Part shown: piece by piece, positions 1 to 8,089 of the stretch
Position numbering within the stretch: the stretch's first letter is position 1
Layout of the letters: each line of letters opens with the position of its first letter
Assembly (NCBI GenBank): GCA_050117315.1
Contig: JASFMY010000012.1
Coordinates: 15,961-79,960, forward strand
Source of the DNA: JANQIV01 sp050117315
GTDB lineage: Bacteria > Bacteroidota > Ignavibacteria > Ignavibacteriales > Melioribacteraceae
Direction: 5' to 3'
Length of the DNA stretch: 64,000 nt
Notes under the pieces: generated by a model
Told to the model about the DNA's origin: nothing
Database searches by the model: none
The model's input: the letters and a program-made list of their open reading frames with translations, nothing else
Position numbers and translations under genes: made by a program

Positions 1-250
1 CCATACCGATATAGGAATCATAGACCTTGTTTAGTTTTGAAGTGCTCTTCAATTCAGCTAGTAATTCATGTTCTTTTAGAGGTTCGCTTAAATTTATTTT
101 TTTTTGTAGTCTAATATTTTGCGGGATGGTTTTATCGATGAGTTCTTCTACAGAATCAACACCAATGTCACTTAACATAACTTTTATATCATTTTCCCCC
201 GGACCAATGTGACGGTTTTGAAATCGATCACTAAATTCGAACTTTTGCAT
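1..250 (-). CDS. gcvP: Glycine dehydrogenase (decarboxylating), P-protein, N-terminal part
   Basis: Translating the minus strand from the ATG at 250-248 gives a protein beginning MQKFEFSDRFQNRHIGPG, then VMLSDIGVDSVEELIDKTIP and a Y-x-S-x-x-G-M stretch at the window edge. The FxxRHIGP start, the ML..IGVDS segment and the IDKTIP segment are the N-terminal hallmarks of the glycine cleavage system P-protein. That PLP enzyme decarboxylates glycine and passes the aminomethyl group to the lipoyl H-protein. Only about 83 codons are present, so the PLP lysine region lies outside the window. A GAGAG-like ribosome site sits a few bases upstream. No partner gcv gene is visible here. Confidence 0.9.
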   Translation of the reverse strand, partial: MQKFEFSDRFQNRHIGPGENDIKVMLSDIGVDSVEELIDKTIPQNIRLQKKINLSEPLKEHELLAELKSTSKLNKVYDSYIGM

Positions 251-355
251 ATTGTTATCTCTCAGTATATGAAAATAAATTTTTTATTTAGTTTACTAAT
301 ATATCATAATCTTATTAAAATAAGTTCCCGCTGCAATATTAATTTTTATGATAAG

Positions 356-1105
356 TTATTCTGAGGGTTGAAGTTTGTTAAGTGCTTTCCCGGCAGCATC
401 CTGTTCGGCAGTTTTTTTGTTTTTTCCTTTACCTACTTCACAAATTATATCACCGATTTTCACTTCGGCAGTAAAAATTTTATCATGACCGGGGCCTGAT
501 TCTTCAACAATTTTATATATCGGTGAATCAAGGTTAAGTGCGTGGGTAAGTTCTAAAAGCTGTCCTTTAAAATTAGTATCGACTTTATACTCACCGCTCA
601 TTAATACCGGATTTATAATATGTTTTAAAATGAATTTTGAAGCATTTTCAAGACCGGAATCTAAATATATTGCCCCGATCAATGCTTCAATAGCATCCGA
701 TGAAATTGAATTTAATCCGTTGCGGTAAGTTTTTATAAACCTTGTATCGTAAAGAATAATTTCTTTGAAATTTAGTTTTTCACTAATTTCGGCAAGGCTC
801 TCTCTTTTTACTATTTGCGATCTTACTTTCGTTAAAAAACCTTCCCCCTTGCCCTTAAACTTATTAAACAAAGTTTCTGCCGTAACAAGTCCAAGAACAG
901 CATCTCCGAGGAATTCCAATCTTTCATTAGATTTTGATAATTCAGGGTCTATTTCAAGGTATGACCTGTGGGTTATTGCTTTTATAAAATAATCGGGATT
1001 AGAAATTTCACAGCCGATTAATTTTTCAATTTGGGCAAGTCTCCAATCAATTGACCTGTCAACTTTCTTTTGATTGCTTATAAAATTTCTAATCCACTTA
1101 AACAA
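356..1105 (-). CDS. rnc: Ribonuclease III
   Basis: A 249-residue protein with the RNase III signature NERLEFLGDA at about residues 60-69, followed by the second acidic cluster SDAIEALIGAIYLD. A C-terminal double-stranded-RNA-binding domain runs from about residue 175, with the conserved KKTAEQDAAGKAL helix near the end. The enzyme cleaves double-stranded RNA, including rRNA precursors, as a cytoplasmic dimer using divalent metal. It is the last gene of the fatty-acid operon, 17 nt after fabF; this linkage of rnc to acpP-fabF is common in bacteria. Length is normal and nothing is missing. Confidence 0.97.
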   Translation of the reverse strand: MFKWIRNFISNQKKVDRSIDWRLAQIEKLIGCEISNPDYFIKAITHRSYLEIDPELSKSNERLEFLGDAVLGLVTAETLFNKFKGKGEGFLTKVRSQIVKRESLAEISEKLNFKEIILYDTRFIKTYRNGLNSISSDAIEALIGAIYLDSGLENASKFILKHIINPVLMSGEYKVDTNFKGQLLELTHALNLDSPIYKIVEESGPGHDKIFTAEVKIGDIICEVGKGKNKKTAEQDAAGKALNKLQPSE

Positions 1106-1122
1106 ATTATAAACCGAATAAA

Positions 1123-2367
1123 TTATCCTTCGTATTTCTTAAATAAAATTGAAGTATTATGCCCGCCGAACCCGTATGTATTACTCAATGCATAAGTCAT
1201 TTCTTTCTCAACTGCTTTATGAGGAGTATAATTCAAATCACATTCAGGGTCAGGTTCATCAAGATTTATGGTAGGCGGAATAATACCTTGCTGTAATGCC
1301 AGAGAAGTAGCAATAGCTTCAACAGCACCCGCACCGCCAAGCAAATGCCCGGTCATTGATTTTGTTGAACTTAGAGCCAGCTTGTAAGCATGTTCTCCGA
1401 AGAGATTTTTTACAGCTTTGGATTCATTTTTATCATTCAACTCTGTAGAAGTACCGTGAGCATTGATATAATCTATTTTTGTCGGCTCAATACCACCGTC
1501 TCTAAGAGCTTCTCTCATACACCTGTAAGCTCCATCACCTTCAGGAGCCGGTGCCGTAATATGAAATGCATCGCCCGTCATTCCAACACCGATTATTTCA
1601 GCATAAATCTTAGCTTCCCTTTTAACCGCATGCTCATAATCTTCCAAAAGGATTGTCCCCGAACCTTCTCCCATTACAAAACCGTTTCTATCTTTGTCGA
1701 AAGGCCTTGACGCTATTTCAGGTTTGTCATTCCATGTTGAAAGTGTTCTTGCAGCGCAGAAACCCCCAACGGACATCGGTGTTATAGCCGCTTCACTGCC
1801 GCCGCAGATCATTAAATCCGCAGAACCTCTTTGAACCAATATATATGCATCAATTATGGCATGGGACGAGGTAGCACATGCAGAGGTTGTAGCATAGTTA
1901 GGGCCTTTAAGACCGTGCTCGATTGATATTTGACCGGCTGCAATATCTGAAATCATCATAGGCACAAAGAAGGGGCTTATTCTCCTTGCACCACCTTCCA
2001 AAAAAGCTCTGTGTTGGTTTTCAAAAGTTAACATTCCACCGATACCGCTTCCATAAATCACACCGAATCTTTCAAGATCAACACTTTCCAAATCTATCTG
2101 GGAGTCTTCAATTGCCATTCTACTTGTTGACATAGCATATTGAGTAAAAGGGTCCATCCTTCTCATCTGCTTTTTATCGATATATAAAGAAGCATCAAAA
2201 TCTTTTAATTCACAAGCAATTCTTGACGGATATTCAGAGGCATCAAATTTCGTAATTAAACCGCCGCCGCTTCTGCCTTCTTTCAATCCGGTCCAAAACT
2301 CATCCAGATTATTACCAATCGGGGTAACAGTACCCATTCCGGTTATAACAACCCGTCTTTTTTCCAT
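1123..2367 (-). CDS. fabF: 3-oxoacyl-[ACP] synthase II (KAS II)
   Basis: Condensing enzyme that extends acyl-ACP with malonyl-ACP. The start chosen is the ATG at 2367 (MEKRRVVITGMG, 414 aa), because a GGGAG ribosome site lies just upstream and the protein then begins at the usual FabF position. The frame stays open to an ATG at 2418, but those 17 extra residues are not family-like. From 2367 the catalytic triad is Cys164 (TTSACATSS), His304 (NAHGTSTE) and His341 (MTGHLLGGAGAVE). The glycine-rich C-terminal GFGGHN is present. It lies between acpP and rnc in the operon. Confidence 0.96.
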   Translation of the reverse strand: MEKRRVVITGMGTVTPIGNNLDEFWTGLKEGRSGGGLITKFDASEYPSRIACELKDFDASLYIDKKQMRRMDPFTQYAMSTSRMAIEDSQIDLESVDLERFGVIYGSGIGGMLTFENQHRAFLEGGARRISPFFVPMMISDIAAGQISIEHGLKGPNYATTSACATSSHAIIDAYILVQRGSADLMICGGSEAAITPMSVGGFCAARTLSTWNDKPEIASRPFDKDRNGFVMGEGSGTILLEDYEHAVKREAKIYAEIIGVGMTGDAFHITAPAPEGDGAYRCMREALRDGGIEPTKIDYINAHGTSTELNDKNESKAVKNLFGEHAYKLALSSTKSMTGHLLGGAGAVEAIATSLALQQGIIPPTINLDEPDPECDLNYTPHKAVEKEMTYALSNTYGFGGHNTSILFKKYEG

Positions 2368-2434
2368 GAAAAAGTCTCCCAAAATTTCATTTAAACTATG
2401 ACTACAAACAGTAGCCATAGCATAATAAACTTAA

Positions 2435-2674
2435 TTACTCGCTTTTGCTTTCTTTTAAATAATTAATAGCGTCGCCAACTGTTGCAATTTTTTCAGCATC
2501 TTCATCAGGAATAGAAATACCGAATTCCGATTCAAATCCCATTACTAATTCGACTATGTCTAATGAGTCTGCACCTAAATCGTTTGTAAAAGATGCTTCA
2601 TTTGTAATAGCACTTTCTTCAACACCCAGTTTATCCATAATAATTTCTTTTACTTTTGCTTCAACGTTTTCCAT
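2435..2674 (-). CDS. acpP: Acyl carrier protein
   Basis: A 79-residue acidic protein carrying the phosphopantetheine attachment motif GADSLDIVEL, with the modified serine at residue 37. Downstream are the helix containing FGISIPDEDAEKI and the final VGDAINYL segment typical of AcpP. It carries growing acyl chains between FabD, FabH, FabG, FabF and PlsX, all encoded in this operon. A GGAG-type ribosome site precedes the ATG. Length and charge are normal for the family. Confidence 0.97.
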   Translation of the reverse strand: MENVEAKVKEIIMDKLGVEESAITNEASFTNDLGADSLDIVELVMGFESEFGISIPDEDAEKIATVGDAINYLKESKSE

Positions 2675-2714
2675 GAGGTTCTCCTATTATAGTTTTATTA
2701 ATGAATAAGATAAT

Positions 2715-3539
2715 TTACATTACCATTCCGCCGTCTACATTAATGACCTGTCCGGTTATATAGTCGGCATCTTTACTGCATAGAAAAGCCACTACTCTTG
2801 CAACATCCTCCGGTGTTCCCATTCTTTTCATAGGAACATTTTTTAATAGCGCTTCTCTTTGTTTATCATTTAATTTTTTTGTCATGTCTGTTTCAATAAA
2901 TCCGGGAGCAACTGCGTTAACAGTAATATTTCTTCCTGCTAATTCTTTGGCCATAGATTTTGTTAGGCCGATAACACCCGCTTTGGAAGCAGCATAATTT
3001 GCCTGCCCTGCATTTCCGATAACACCGACAACAGAAGCTATGTTTACTATCCTGCCGTATCTTTGTCCTACCATGTGTTTTAAGACAGCCTTGGAATAAT
3101 TGAATGTGCCCTTTAAGTTAATGTCAATTACTTTTTGGAAATCATCTTCCGACATTCTTAACATTAAGTTATCTCTTGTAATTCCTGCATTGTTGATAAG
3201 AATATCAACCCCGCCGAGTTTCTCGATTGCATAGTCAATTGTATCCTGGGCATCTTGCATTGAAGTTGCATCGGCTTTAAAGCCGTAGATTTTTGTGCCC
3301 GGGTTGTTTATTTCTTTTGCAATTTCTTCAGCACATTCGTCACAGTTATTATAGATAAATACGACATCTGAAAAAAGTACCCCGCAGCAGCTTCTTTTTG
3401 CTAATTCTTTAACAATCGCTTTGCCGATTCCTCTTGTTCCGCCGGTAACAATTGCCTTTTGATTCGGGCGCATGTAATCTGCCAGATTAAAGGTTGTTGT
3501 TTTCTCCAAGATATTCTCCCCGGTATTGTTCAAGCTCAT
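2715..3539 (-). CDS. fabG: 3-oxoacyl-[ACP] reductase
   Basis: NADPH-dependent short-chain dehydrogenase that reduces 3-oxoacyl-ACP. It has the cofactor loop TGGTRGIG, the NNAG motif, catalytic Ser in IASVVG, the YAASK Tyr/Lys pair and the C-terminal INVDGGMVM. Two oddities: about 25 residues precede the usual start, so the gene overlaps its upstream neighbour by 53 nt, and there is a short Cys-containing insertion (RSCCGVLFS) after the first helix where FabG proteins normally read GA-DVV. The upstream ATG at 3539 has a strong AGGAG/GAGGG site, whereas the ATG at 3473 (MRPNQKAI) has none obvious. I keep 3539 but the shorter form (250 aa) is possible. Confidence 0.93.
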   Translation of the reverse strand: MSLNNTGENILEKTTTFNLADYMRPNQKAIVTGGTRGIGKAIVKELAKRSCCGVLFSDVVFIYNNCDECAEEIAKEINNPGTKIYGFKADATSMQDAQDTIDYAIEKLGGVDILINNAGITRDNLMLRMSEDDFQKVIDINLKGTFNYSKAVLKHMVGQRYGRIVNIASVVGVIGNAGQANYAASKAGVIGLTKSMAKELAGRNITVNAVAPGFIETDMTKKLNDKQREALLKNVPMKRMGTPEDVARVVAFLCSKDADYITGQVINVDGGMVM

Positions 3540-4080
3540 TGAATCCCTCTTCTCCTAATAAAAATTTCAGTTCTTCTTTACAGCATTCAAAAATAGTTGA
3601 GTGCTGATTCTTTTTCAAGTTGCAAAAGTGAAGACGGTTAAGATGGTCATCGTCAACCGTAATTGTATCTTGGTAAATAACCAAGGGAAATAATATACAA
3701 TATAATGGTTTATATTTCCACTTGAATTCACCATCTTCAATTGCAATTTTTTGTAATGTACAGTAACCCTGTTTATCTAAAAACACACATTTTCCGTTGT
3801 ATAATTCCGTACCGACCGCGACTCCCGAATCAAAATCTTCATCATCTTCAGGCGGTTCAAACCACTTACTTACATCCGTAGTTTGAGAATCATCCATTGA
3901 TTTAATAACACGGTCTTTAATTTCAACTATTATGTCATGTTCTTTCAAATCGGTGTAAACACCGTAATAACAGCATTCACCTGAACAGATACAAACATCA
4001 CAAGACTTCACAAATTTATGCGTAAAAATCAGCGGATCAATATAATAATCGCCGATGACTTTTTTTTCTTTTTTTGCCAT
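3487..4080 (-). CDS. YkgJ/DUF3109-like cysteine-cluster protein
   Basis: A 197-residue protein rich in ordered cysteines: CDVCICSGECCYYG near residues 28-41, then GKCVFLD, GYCTLQ, LYCILFPL and FCNL, and a late ECC. This spacing matches the YkgJ-type cysteine clusters (presumed Fe-S or Zn binding) and is closest to DUF3109-like proteins, whose biochemical role is unknown. It sits inside the fatty-acid operon. Its ATG shares one base with the fabD stop (TAATG), and its 3' end overlaps the fabG start by 53 nt, so it is translationally coupled to lipid synthesis genes. A role in that pathway is inference from position only. Confidence 0.75.
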   Translation of the reverse strand: MAKKEKKVIGDYYIDPLIFTHKFVKSCDVCICSGECCYYGVYTDLKEHDIIVEIKDRVIKSMDDSQTTDVSKWFEPPEDDEDFDSGVAVGTELYNGKCVFLDKQGYCTLQKIAIEDGEFKWKYKPLYCILFPLVIYQDTITVDDDHLNRLHFCNLKKNQHSTIFECCKEELKFLLGEEGFNELEQYRGEYLGENNNL

Positions 4081-4994
4081 TAAATAAGGCCTTCCAGATC
4101 GGAATATTTTTCCAACCCGGAGATTTTTACATCTCTATCTATTCTTTTTACCAAACCTTGCAAAACTTTTCCCGGACCGATTTCAACAAATTCGGTAATC
4201 CCTTCTTCAATCATATTTTTTATTGTTTCTTCCCATCTTACAGGAGACGTAAGTTGTTCAAACAACAAATTACCGATTTCATTTTTACCGCTAACCGGTT
4301 TTGCCGTTACATTTGCATAAACATGTTTTATCGCGTTTTTGATTTCAGCATTATCTAATTTTTGTTTGAATTTATCTTTTGCGCTTTGCATTAACGGTGA
4401 ATGAAAAGCCCCGCTTACAACAAGCTCTTTAACCATTTTTGCACCGACAATTTTGCTTAATTCCATTGCTTTGCGAACACCGTCAACCGAGCCGGATATT
4501 ACAATCTGCCCGGGAGAATTAAAATTTGCACATTGTACAATTCCTGCTTCCGATGCTTCTTTGCAGATTTCCTCTACCTTTTCCGGTATTAGACCGATTA
4601 CTGCCGCCATTGTTCCGGGTTGTTCTACTCCCGCCTGCAGCATTGATTGTCCCCTGAACCTGACAAGCTTTAGCGCATCAACAAAATCAAGCGCGCCGGC
4701 TGCAACCAGTGAAGAATATTCTCCAAGGGAATGCCCTGCAGTTGCATCAAAATTTTTCTCTTTGAGAAGATTAAATATTAATATGCTGTGAAGAAATATC
4801 GCAGGTTGAGTAACATCGGTTTGTTTTAATGAATCAATTGGACCTTCAAACATAATTCCGGAAAGGTCAAATCCCAATGCATCATTTGCTGAGTCAATTA
4901 TTTCTTTTGCTTTATCCGAACTCTCATAAATGTCTTTTGCCATTCCAACAAACTGCGAACCCTGGCCCGGAAACAAATATGCAATTTTACTCAT
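4080..4994 (-). CDS. fabD: Malonyl-CoA:ACP transacylase
   Basis: Loads malonyl groups from CoA onto ACP. The 304-residue protein starts with the typical LFPGQGSQ motif, has the nucleophile in GHSLGEYS (Ser89) and the catalytic His in GAFHSPLM (His198). Length is typical. The start codon overlaps the fabH stop by one base (TAATG) and its own stop overlaps the next ATG the same way, so three consecutive genes are tightly coupled. It provides malonyl-ACP for FabH and FabF from this operon. Confidence 0.97.
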   Translation of the reverse strand: MSKIAYLFPGQGSQFVGMAKDIYESSDKAKEIIDSANDALGFDLSGIMFEGPIDSLKQTDVTQPAIFLHSILIFNLLKEKNFDATAGHSLGEYSSLVAAGALDFVDALKLVRFRGQSMLQAGVEQPGTMAAVIGLIPEKVEEICKEASEAGIVQCANFNSPGQIVISGSVDGVRKAMELSKIVGAKMVKELVVSGAFHSPLMQSAKDKFKQKLDNAEIKNAIKHVYANVTAKPVSGKNEIGNLLFEQLTSPVRWEETIKNMIEEGITEFVEIGPGKVLQGLVKRIDRDVKISGLEKYSDLEGLI

Positions 4995-6007
4995 TAGTCC
5001 ATACTCCAGACTAAGTGAGCAGCACCCCAGGTAAAACCTGCACCAAATGCAGAAAGGATCAAATTATCACCTCTTTTAATTTTACCATTCCTGTAATATT
5101 CAACCAGACATGAAGGTATTGTTGCAGCAGTCGTATTCCCGTATTTATCAATATTAATCATAACTTTTTCTCTTTCCAATCCCATTCTTCGTGCTGTAGC
5201 ATCAATAATTCTCATGTTGGCTTGATGAGGGACCAGGTAAGCAACATCTTCGGATTTAAGCCCTTGTTTCTCCATAATTTCAACGGATACGTCTGCCATG
5301 CCTTTTACAGCCACTTTAAAAACAGCCTGTCCGTCCTGGTAAATATAATGCATTTTTTTATCAACAGTATCATATGTAGGCGGGTTCAAACTTCCACCGC
5401 CTTTCATGTTCAAACTATCTTTGCCGGTTCCGTCGATTCTAAGAATCGAATTTTGCAAACCCAGTTCAAAATTTTCAGTTCGCTGAAGAAGAACCGCGGC
5501 GCCTGCATCACCAAAAAGAATACATGTGTTTCTATCCGTGTAATCGGTAATTGAACTCATTTTATCGGCGCCGATAAGCAGAACATTTTTATACTGCCCG
5601 CTTTCTATGAAGGTTGCGGCGGTTTGTAAAGCAAATAAAAAACCGGAACATGCTGCTGAAAGGTCAAAGCCCCAAGCATTAACCGCACCGATTTTTTCCT
5701 GCACAAGGCATGCCGTTGCAGGAAAGAACATATCCGGCGTAACGGTTGCAACAATAATTATTTCGATGTCTTCAGGTTTCACGTCTGTAGTTTTAAACAA
5801 GTCTTGTGCCGCTCTTGCAGCAAGATCACTTGTGGCGCCTTCTTCAAGAATTCTTCTTTCTCTTATTCCTGTTCTTGTTACAATCCACTCATCATTAGTA
5901 TCAACAATTGATTCCATGTATTTATTGTCATAGATTTTTTCAGGTACGTACATACCAACAGCGGTAATTTCAGCACAATATTTTTTTGAGTTATTTTGAT
6001 TTTCCAT
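4994..6007 (-). CDS. fabH: 3-oxoacyl-[ACP] synthase III (KAS III)
   Basis: Initiates fatty-acid synthesis by condensing a short acyl-CoA with malonyl-ACP. The 337-residue sequence shows the active-site Cys in DLSAACSGF (Cys120), the His in VPHQANMRI and the Asn in KYGNTTAATIP, together with the GFDLSAACSG context typical of FabH. The gene overlaps the 3' end of plsX by 17 nt and shares a TAATG junction with fabD. Which acyl-CoA primer it uses cannot be read from the sequence. Confidence 0.96.
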   Translation of the reverse strand: MENQNNSKKYCAEITAVGMYVPEKIYDNKYMESIVDTNDEWIVTRTGIRERRILEEGATSDLAARAAQDLFKTTDVKPEDIEIIIVATVTPDMFFPATACLVQEKIGAVNAWGFDLSAACSGFLFALQTAATFIESGQYKNVLLIGADKMSSITDYTDRNTCILFGDAGAAVLLQRTENFELGLQNSILRIDGTGKDSLNMKGGGSLNPPTYDTVDKKMHYIYQDGQAVFKVAVKGMADVSVEIMEKQGLKSEDVAYLVPHQANMRIIDATARRMGLEREKVMINIDKYGNTTAATIPSCLVEYYRNGKIKRGDNLILSAFGAGFTWGAAHLVWSMD

Positions 6008-7013
6008 ATTCTTCCAGAGCTTGATTGAATTTCTGAATTAATTTTTTATCGCACATTTCTTTAGCTTTAAAGATCATATTTTTTATAGCGAGCACGGAAC
6101 TTGAGCCGTGACCGATTATACAAATTCCGTTTACGCCCAACAGCGGTACTCCGCCGTAAGACTGGTAATCAATATCTTTTAGCGCACTTTTCAAAGTGAA
6201 TTTTGCAACAAGAGCTTTTAGTTTATTGATTATCCCTTCTTCAGCGTATTTAGTAATTTTCGTCTTTAAAAAACCTAAAAAACTTTCTGCAAGTTTTAAA
6301 ACAATATTTCCAACAAATCCGTCACAGACAACAATATCAACAGTACCTTTCATTATGTCCCTGCCTTCAACATTGCCGTAGAAATTTATTGGAGCTTCCT
6401 TAAGAAGTTTTGATGCGGCAAATGTAAGATCATTACCTTTAGAATCTTCTTCGCCTACACTTAATAAACCTACCGATGGATTTTTAATATCCAGCATTTC
6501 CCTGGAGTAAATTGATCCAAGCAGAGCATATTCAAGTAAATGGTGAGCCTTACTGTCCACACTTGCGCCAACATCATAAACATTACATGAACCGCCTTTT
6601 TCCGTGGGCATTGCAGCGCCTATAGTCGGCCTGCTGACTCCTTTTAATCTTCCCATGATTAAAGTAGCGGCAGCCATAACCGCACCGGAATTACCTGCGC
6701 TTACAAATGCTTCGGCATTACCTTCTTTAACTAATTTTGCTCCTATTGAAATTGAAGAGTCTGTTTTTTCTTTTATGGATGCAGTAGGACCATCTTTCAT
6801 TTCAATAACTTGAGAAGCGTTGACTATGTTATCTTCATTAAACGACTTATTGTTATCGCGAAGGACTTGCAATATTTCTTCTTTTTTACCGACAAGTACA
6901 ACATCAATATTTTTGGCGTCTTCAACTGCTTCAACAGCCCCTAATACAACATTAAGGGGAGCATAATCTCCCCCCATTGCATCAACTACAATTCTGCATT
7001 TACAATCTTTCAT
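5991..7013 (-). CDS. plsX: Phosphate acyltransferase PlsX
   Basis: Converts acyl-ACP to acyl-phosphate for phospholipid synthesis at the inner face of the membrane. The 340-residue protein has the family start IVVDAMGGDYAP, the SAGNSGAVMA segment, VCDGFVGNI and the late LLGVNGICIIGHG motif, which are PlsX landmarks. The gene lies 10 nt after rpmF and overlaps fabH by 17 nt. The order rpmF-plsX-fabH-fabD-fabG-acpP-fabF is a classic bacterial arrangement, so the assignment is secure. Confidence 0.97.
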   Translation of the reverse strand: MKDCKCRIVVDAMGGDYAPLNVVLGAVEAVEDAKNIDVVLVGKKEEILQVLRDNNKSFNEDNIVNASQVIEMKDGPTASIKEKTDSSISIGAKLVKEGNAEAFVSAGNSGAVMAAATLIMGRLKGVSRPTIGAAMPTEKGGSCNVYDVGASVDSKAHHLLEYALLGSIYSREMLDIKNPSVGLLSVGEEDSKGNDLTFAASKLLKEAPINFYGNVEGRDIMKGTVDIVVCDGFVGNIVLKLAESFLGFLKTKITKYAEEGIINKLKALVAKFTLKSALKDIDYQSYGGVPLLGVNGICIIGHGSSSVLAIKNMIFKAKEMCDKKLIQKFNQALEEYGKSK

Positions 7014-7023
7014 TTAAAAATTT

Positions 7024-7203
7024 TTATGATTCCGGAACAAATTCAGATCTGCCTGCATAATAACCACAGCTTGGGCATGCTCTGTGGCTTAATTTCATAT
7101 CACCGCAGTTTGAACACTTCGTTAAGGAAGGAGCACTAGCTTTATAATGAGTTCTTCTTTTATCTCTTCTACTCTTAGATATTTTTCTCTTTGGATGAGC
7201 CAT
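7024..7203 (-). CDS. rpmF: 50S ribosomal protein L32
   Basis: A 59-residue basic protein beginning MAHPKRKISKSRRDKRR, the typical L32 start. It is followed by a zinc ribbon with CSNCG (Cys30, Cys33) and CPSCG (Cys43, Cys46) and a Y-Y-A-G-R segment near the end. The gene starts one base after the stop of the DUF177 gene and is followed by plsX after 10 nt, the usual rpmF context. The four cysteines suggest the zinc-binding form of L32. Confidence 0.96.
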   Translation of the reverse strand: MAHPKRKISKSRRDKRRTHYKASAPSLTKCSNCGDMKLSHRACPSCGYYAGRSEFVPES

Positions 7204-7204
7204 T

Positions 7205-7720
7205 CTATTCCCTTTTATTATTATTAAACTTGTCTTTCAATTTTTGCAGCGGTTCCCAAACCGGGTTAATTTCTTCATCGCTGCATTTGCATTCTTCGTC
7301 ATTTAAATTTGCGCCGCACTTTGAACAAAGACCCTTACAATCTTCATCGCAGAGCACTTTCATAGGTTCTGCAAGCTGTGCATATTCAGCCGCATCGTCA
7401 TCTAAGATAATTTTGTCCGTGTCGGGTGATAAATAATGAACGTTAAGTTCCTCTTCATCAACTTCATCATTACCGAAGAGATAAATTAATTGGAACTTGT
7501 TTTCGAGTAATTTATCAAAATCTTTAGTGCACCTGTCACAATTTAAATGAGCGTTAACGGATAAATAACAATCAAACACAATTTGATTTGGTGATTTATC
7601 CATCTTAATATTTAATGAAACATCTCCGTAAAACGGAGGACCAATATTCAATTTTTCTACTGATTTTTTCAGGTCTAAATAGTGAATACCGTCAGAATAA
7701 TTTGTGTATTTTATAACCAC
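7205..7720 (-). CDS. DUF177 (YceD-like) protein
   Basis: First gene of the lipid operon, 171 residues. It shows the DUF177 features: CDRCTKDF in the middle and the C-terminal CDEDCKGLCSKCGANLN plus a final CKC, which may hold a metal. YceD-type proteins upstream of rpmF have been linked to 23S rRNA accumulation. The precise role in this lineage is not known. The gene is co-transcribed with rpmF, whose ATG follows its TAG stop after a single base. The acidic stretch in the centre is common in the family. Confidence 0.85.
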   Translation of the reverse strand: MVIKYTNYSDGIHYLDLKKSVEKLNIGPPFYGDVSLNIKMDKSPNQIVFDCYLSVNAHLNCDRCTKDFDKLLENKFQLIYLFGNDEVDEEELNVHYLSPDTDKIILDDDAAEYAQLAEPMKVLCDEDCKGLCSKCGANLNDEECKCSDEEINPVWEPLQKLKDKFNNNKRE

Positions 7721-8089
7721 GATTTAAACCCAAAAAAATAATCTCGAAATATAATTACTGAATTTTTGATAATCAAGAAAACTTCTTGGCCTGAGAAAGC
7801 TTCTCGCATTTTCAGAAAAAACATTTTTTGTCATGTTGAGTTTTACCTAACCGCCTTTTGCCCGGTTTATAAAAACCATTAATTAAAGATTTTGAATTTC
7901 CATTTTGATAAGCCCGTTTTACCTAGTCGAAATAAGTCGGCGGACTCAATATAACAATTATATTTCTTTCCTAATTTTACAGAAGTTTCTTATCATATTT
8001 TAAAATAATAATTATATTCATTTAACAAAAATTTACCATCTAAAATATTTTTTTATAAATTACAGCTTAAATCTTACTATATAAAAACA
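7721..8089. promoter_or_regulatory. Divergent intergenic region between the lipid operon and the ABC-2 permease
   Basis: These 369 bases separate two divergent operons and must contain both promoters. A short inverted repeat (GAGAA-AGC-TTCTC) lies at about 7792-7804. I see no convincing coding sequence, and no ABC ATPase gene that could serve the permease starting at 8090. I cannot assign exact promoter hexamers by eye. Confidence 0.5.

Noticed and set aside
1123..2418. Longer fabF start at 2418
   Set aside because: The extra 17 residues are not FabF-like, and a good ribosome site precedes the internal ATG at 2367.
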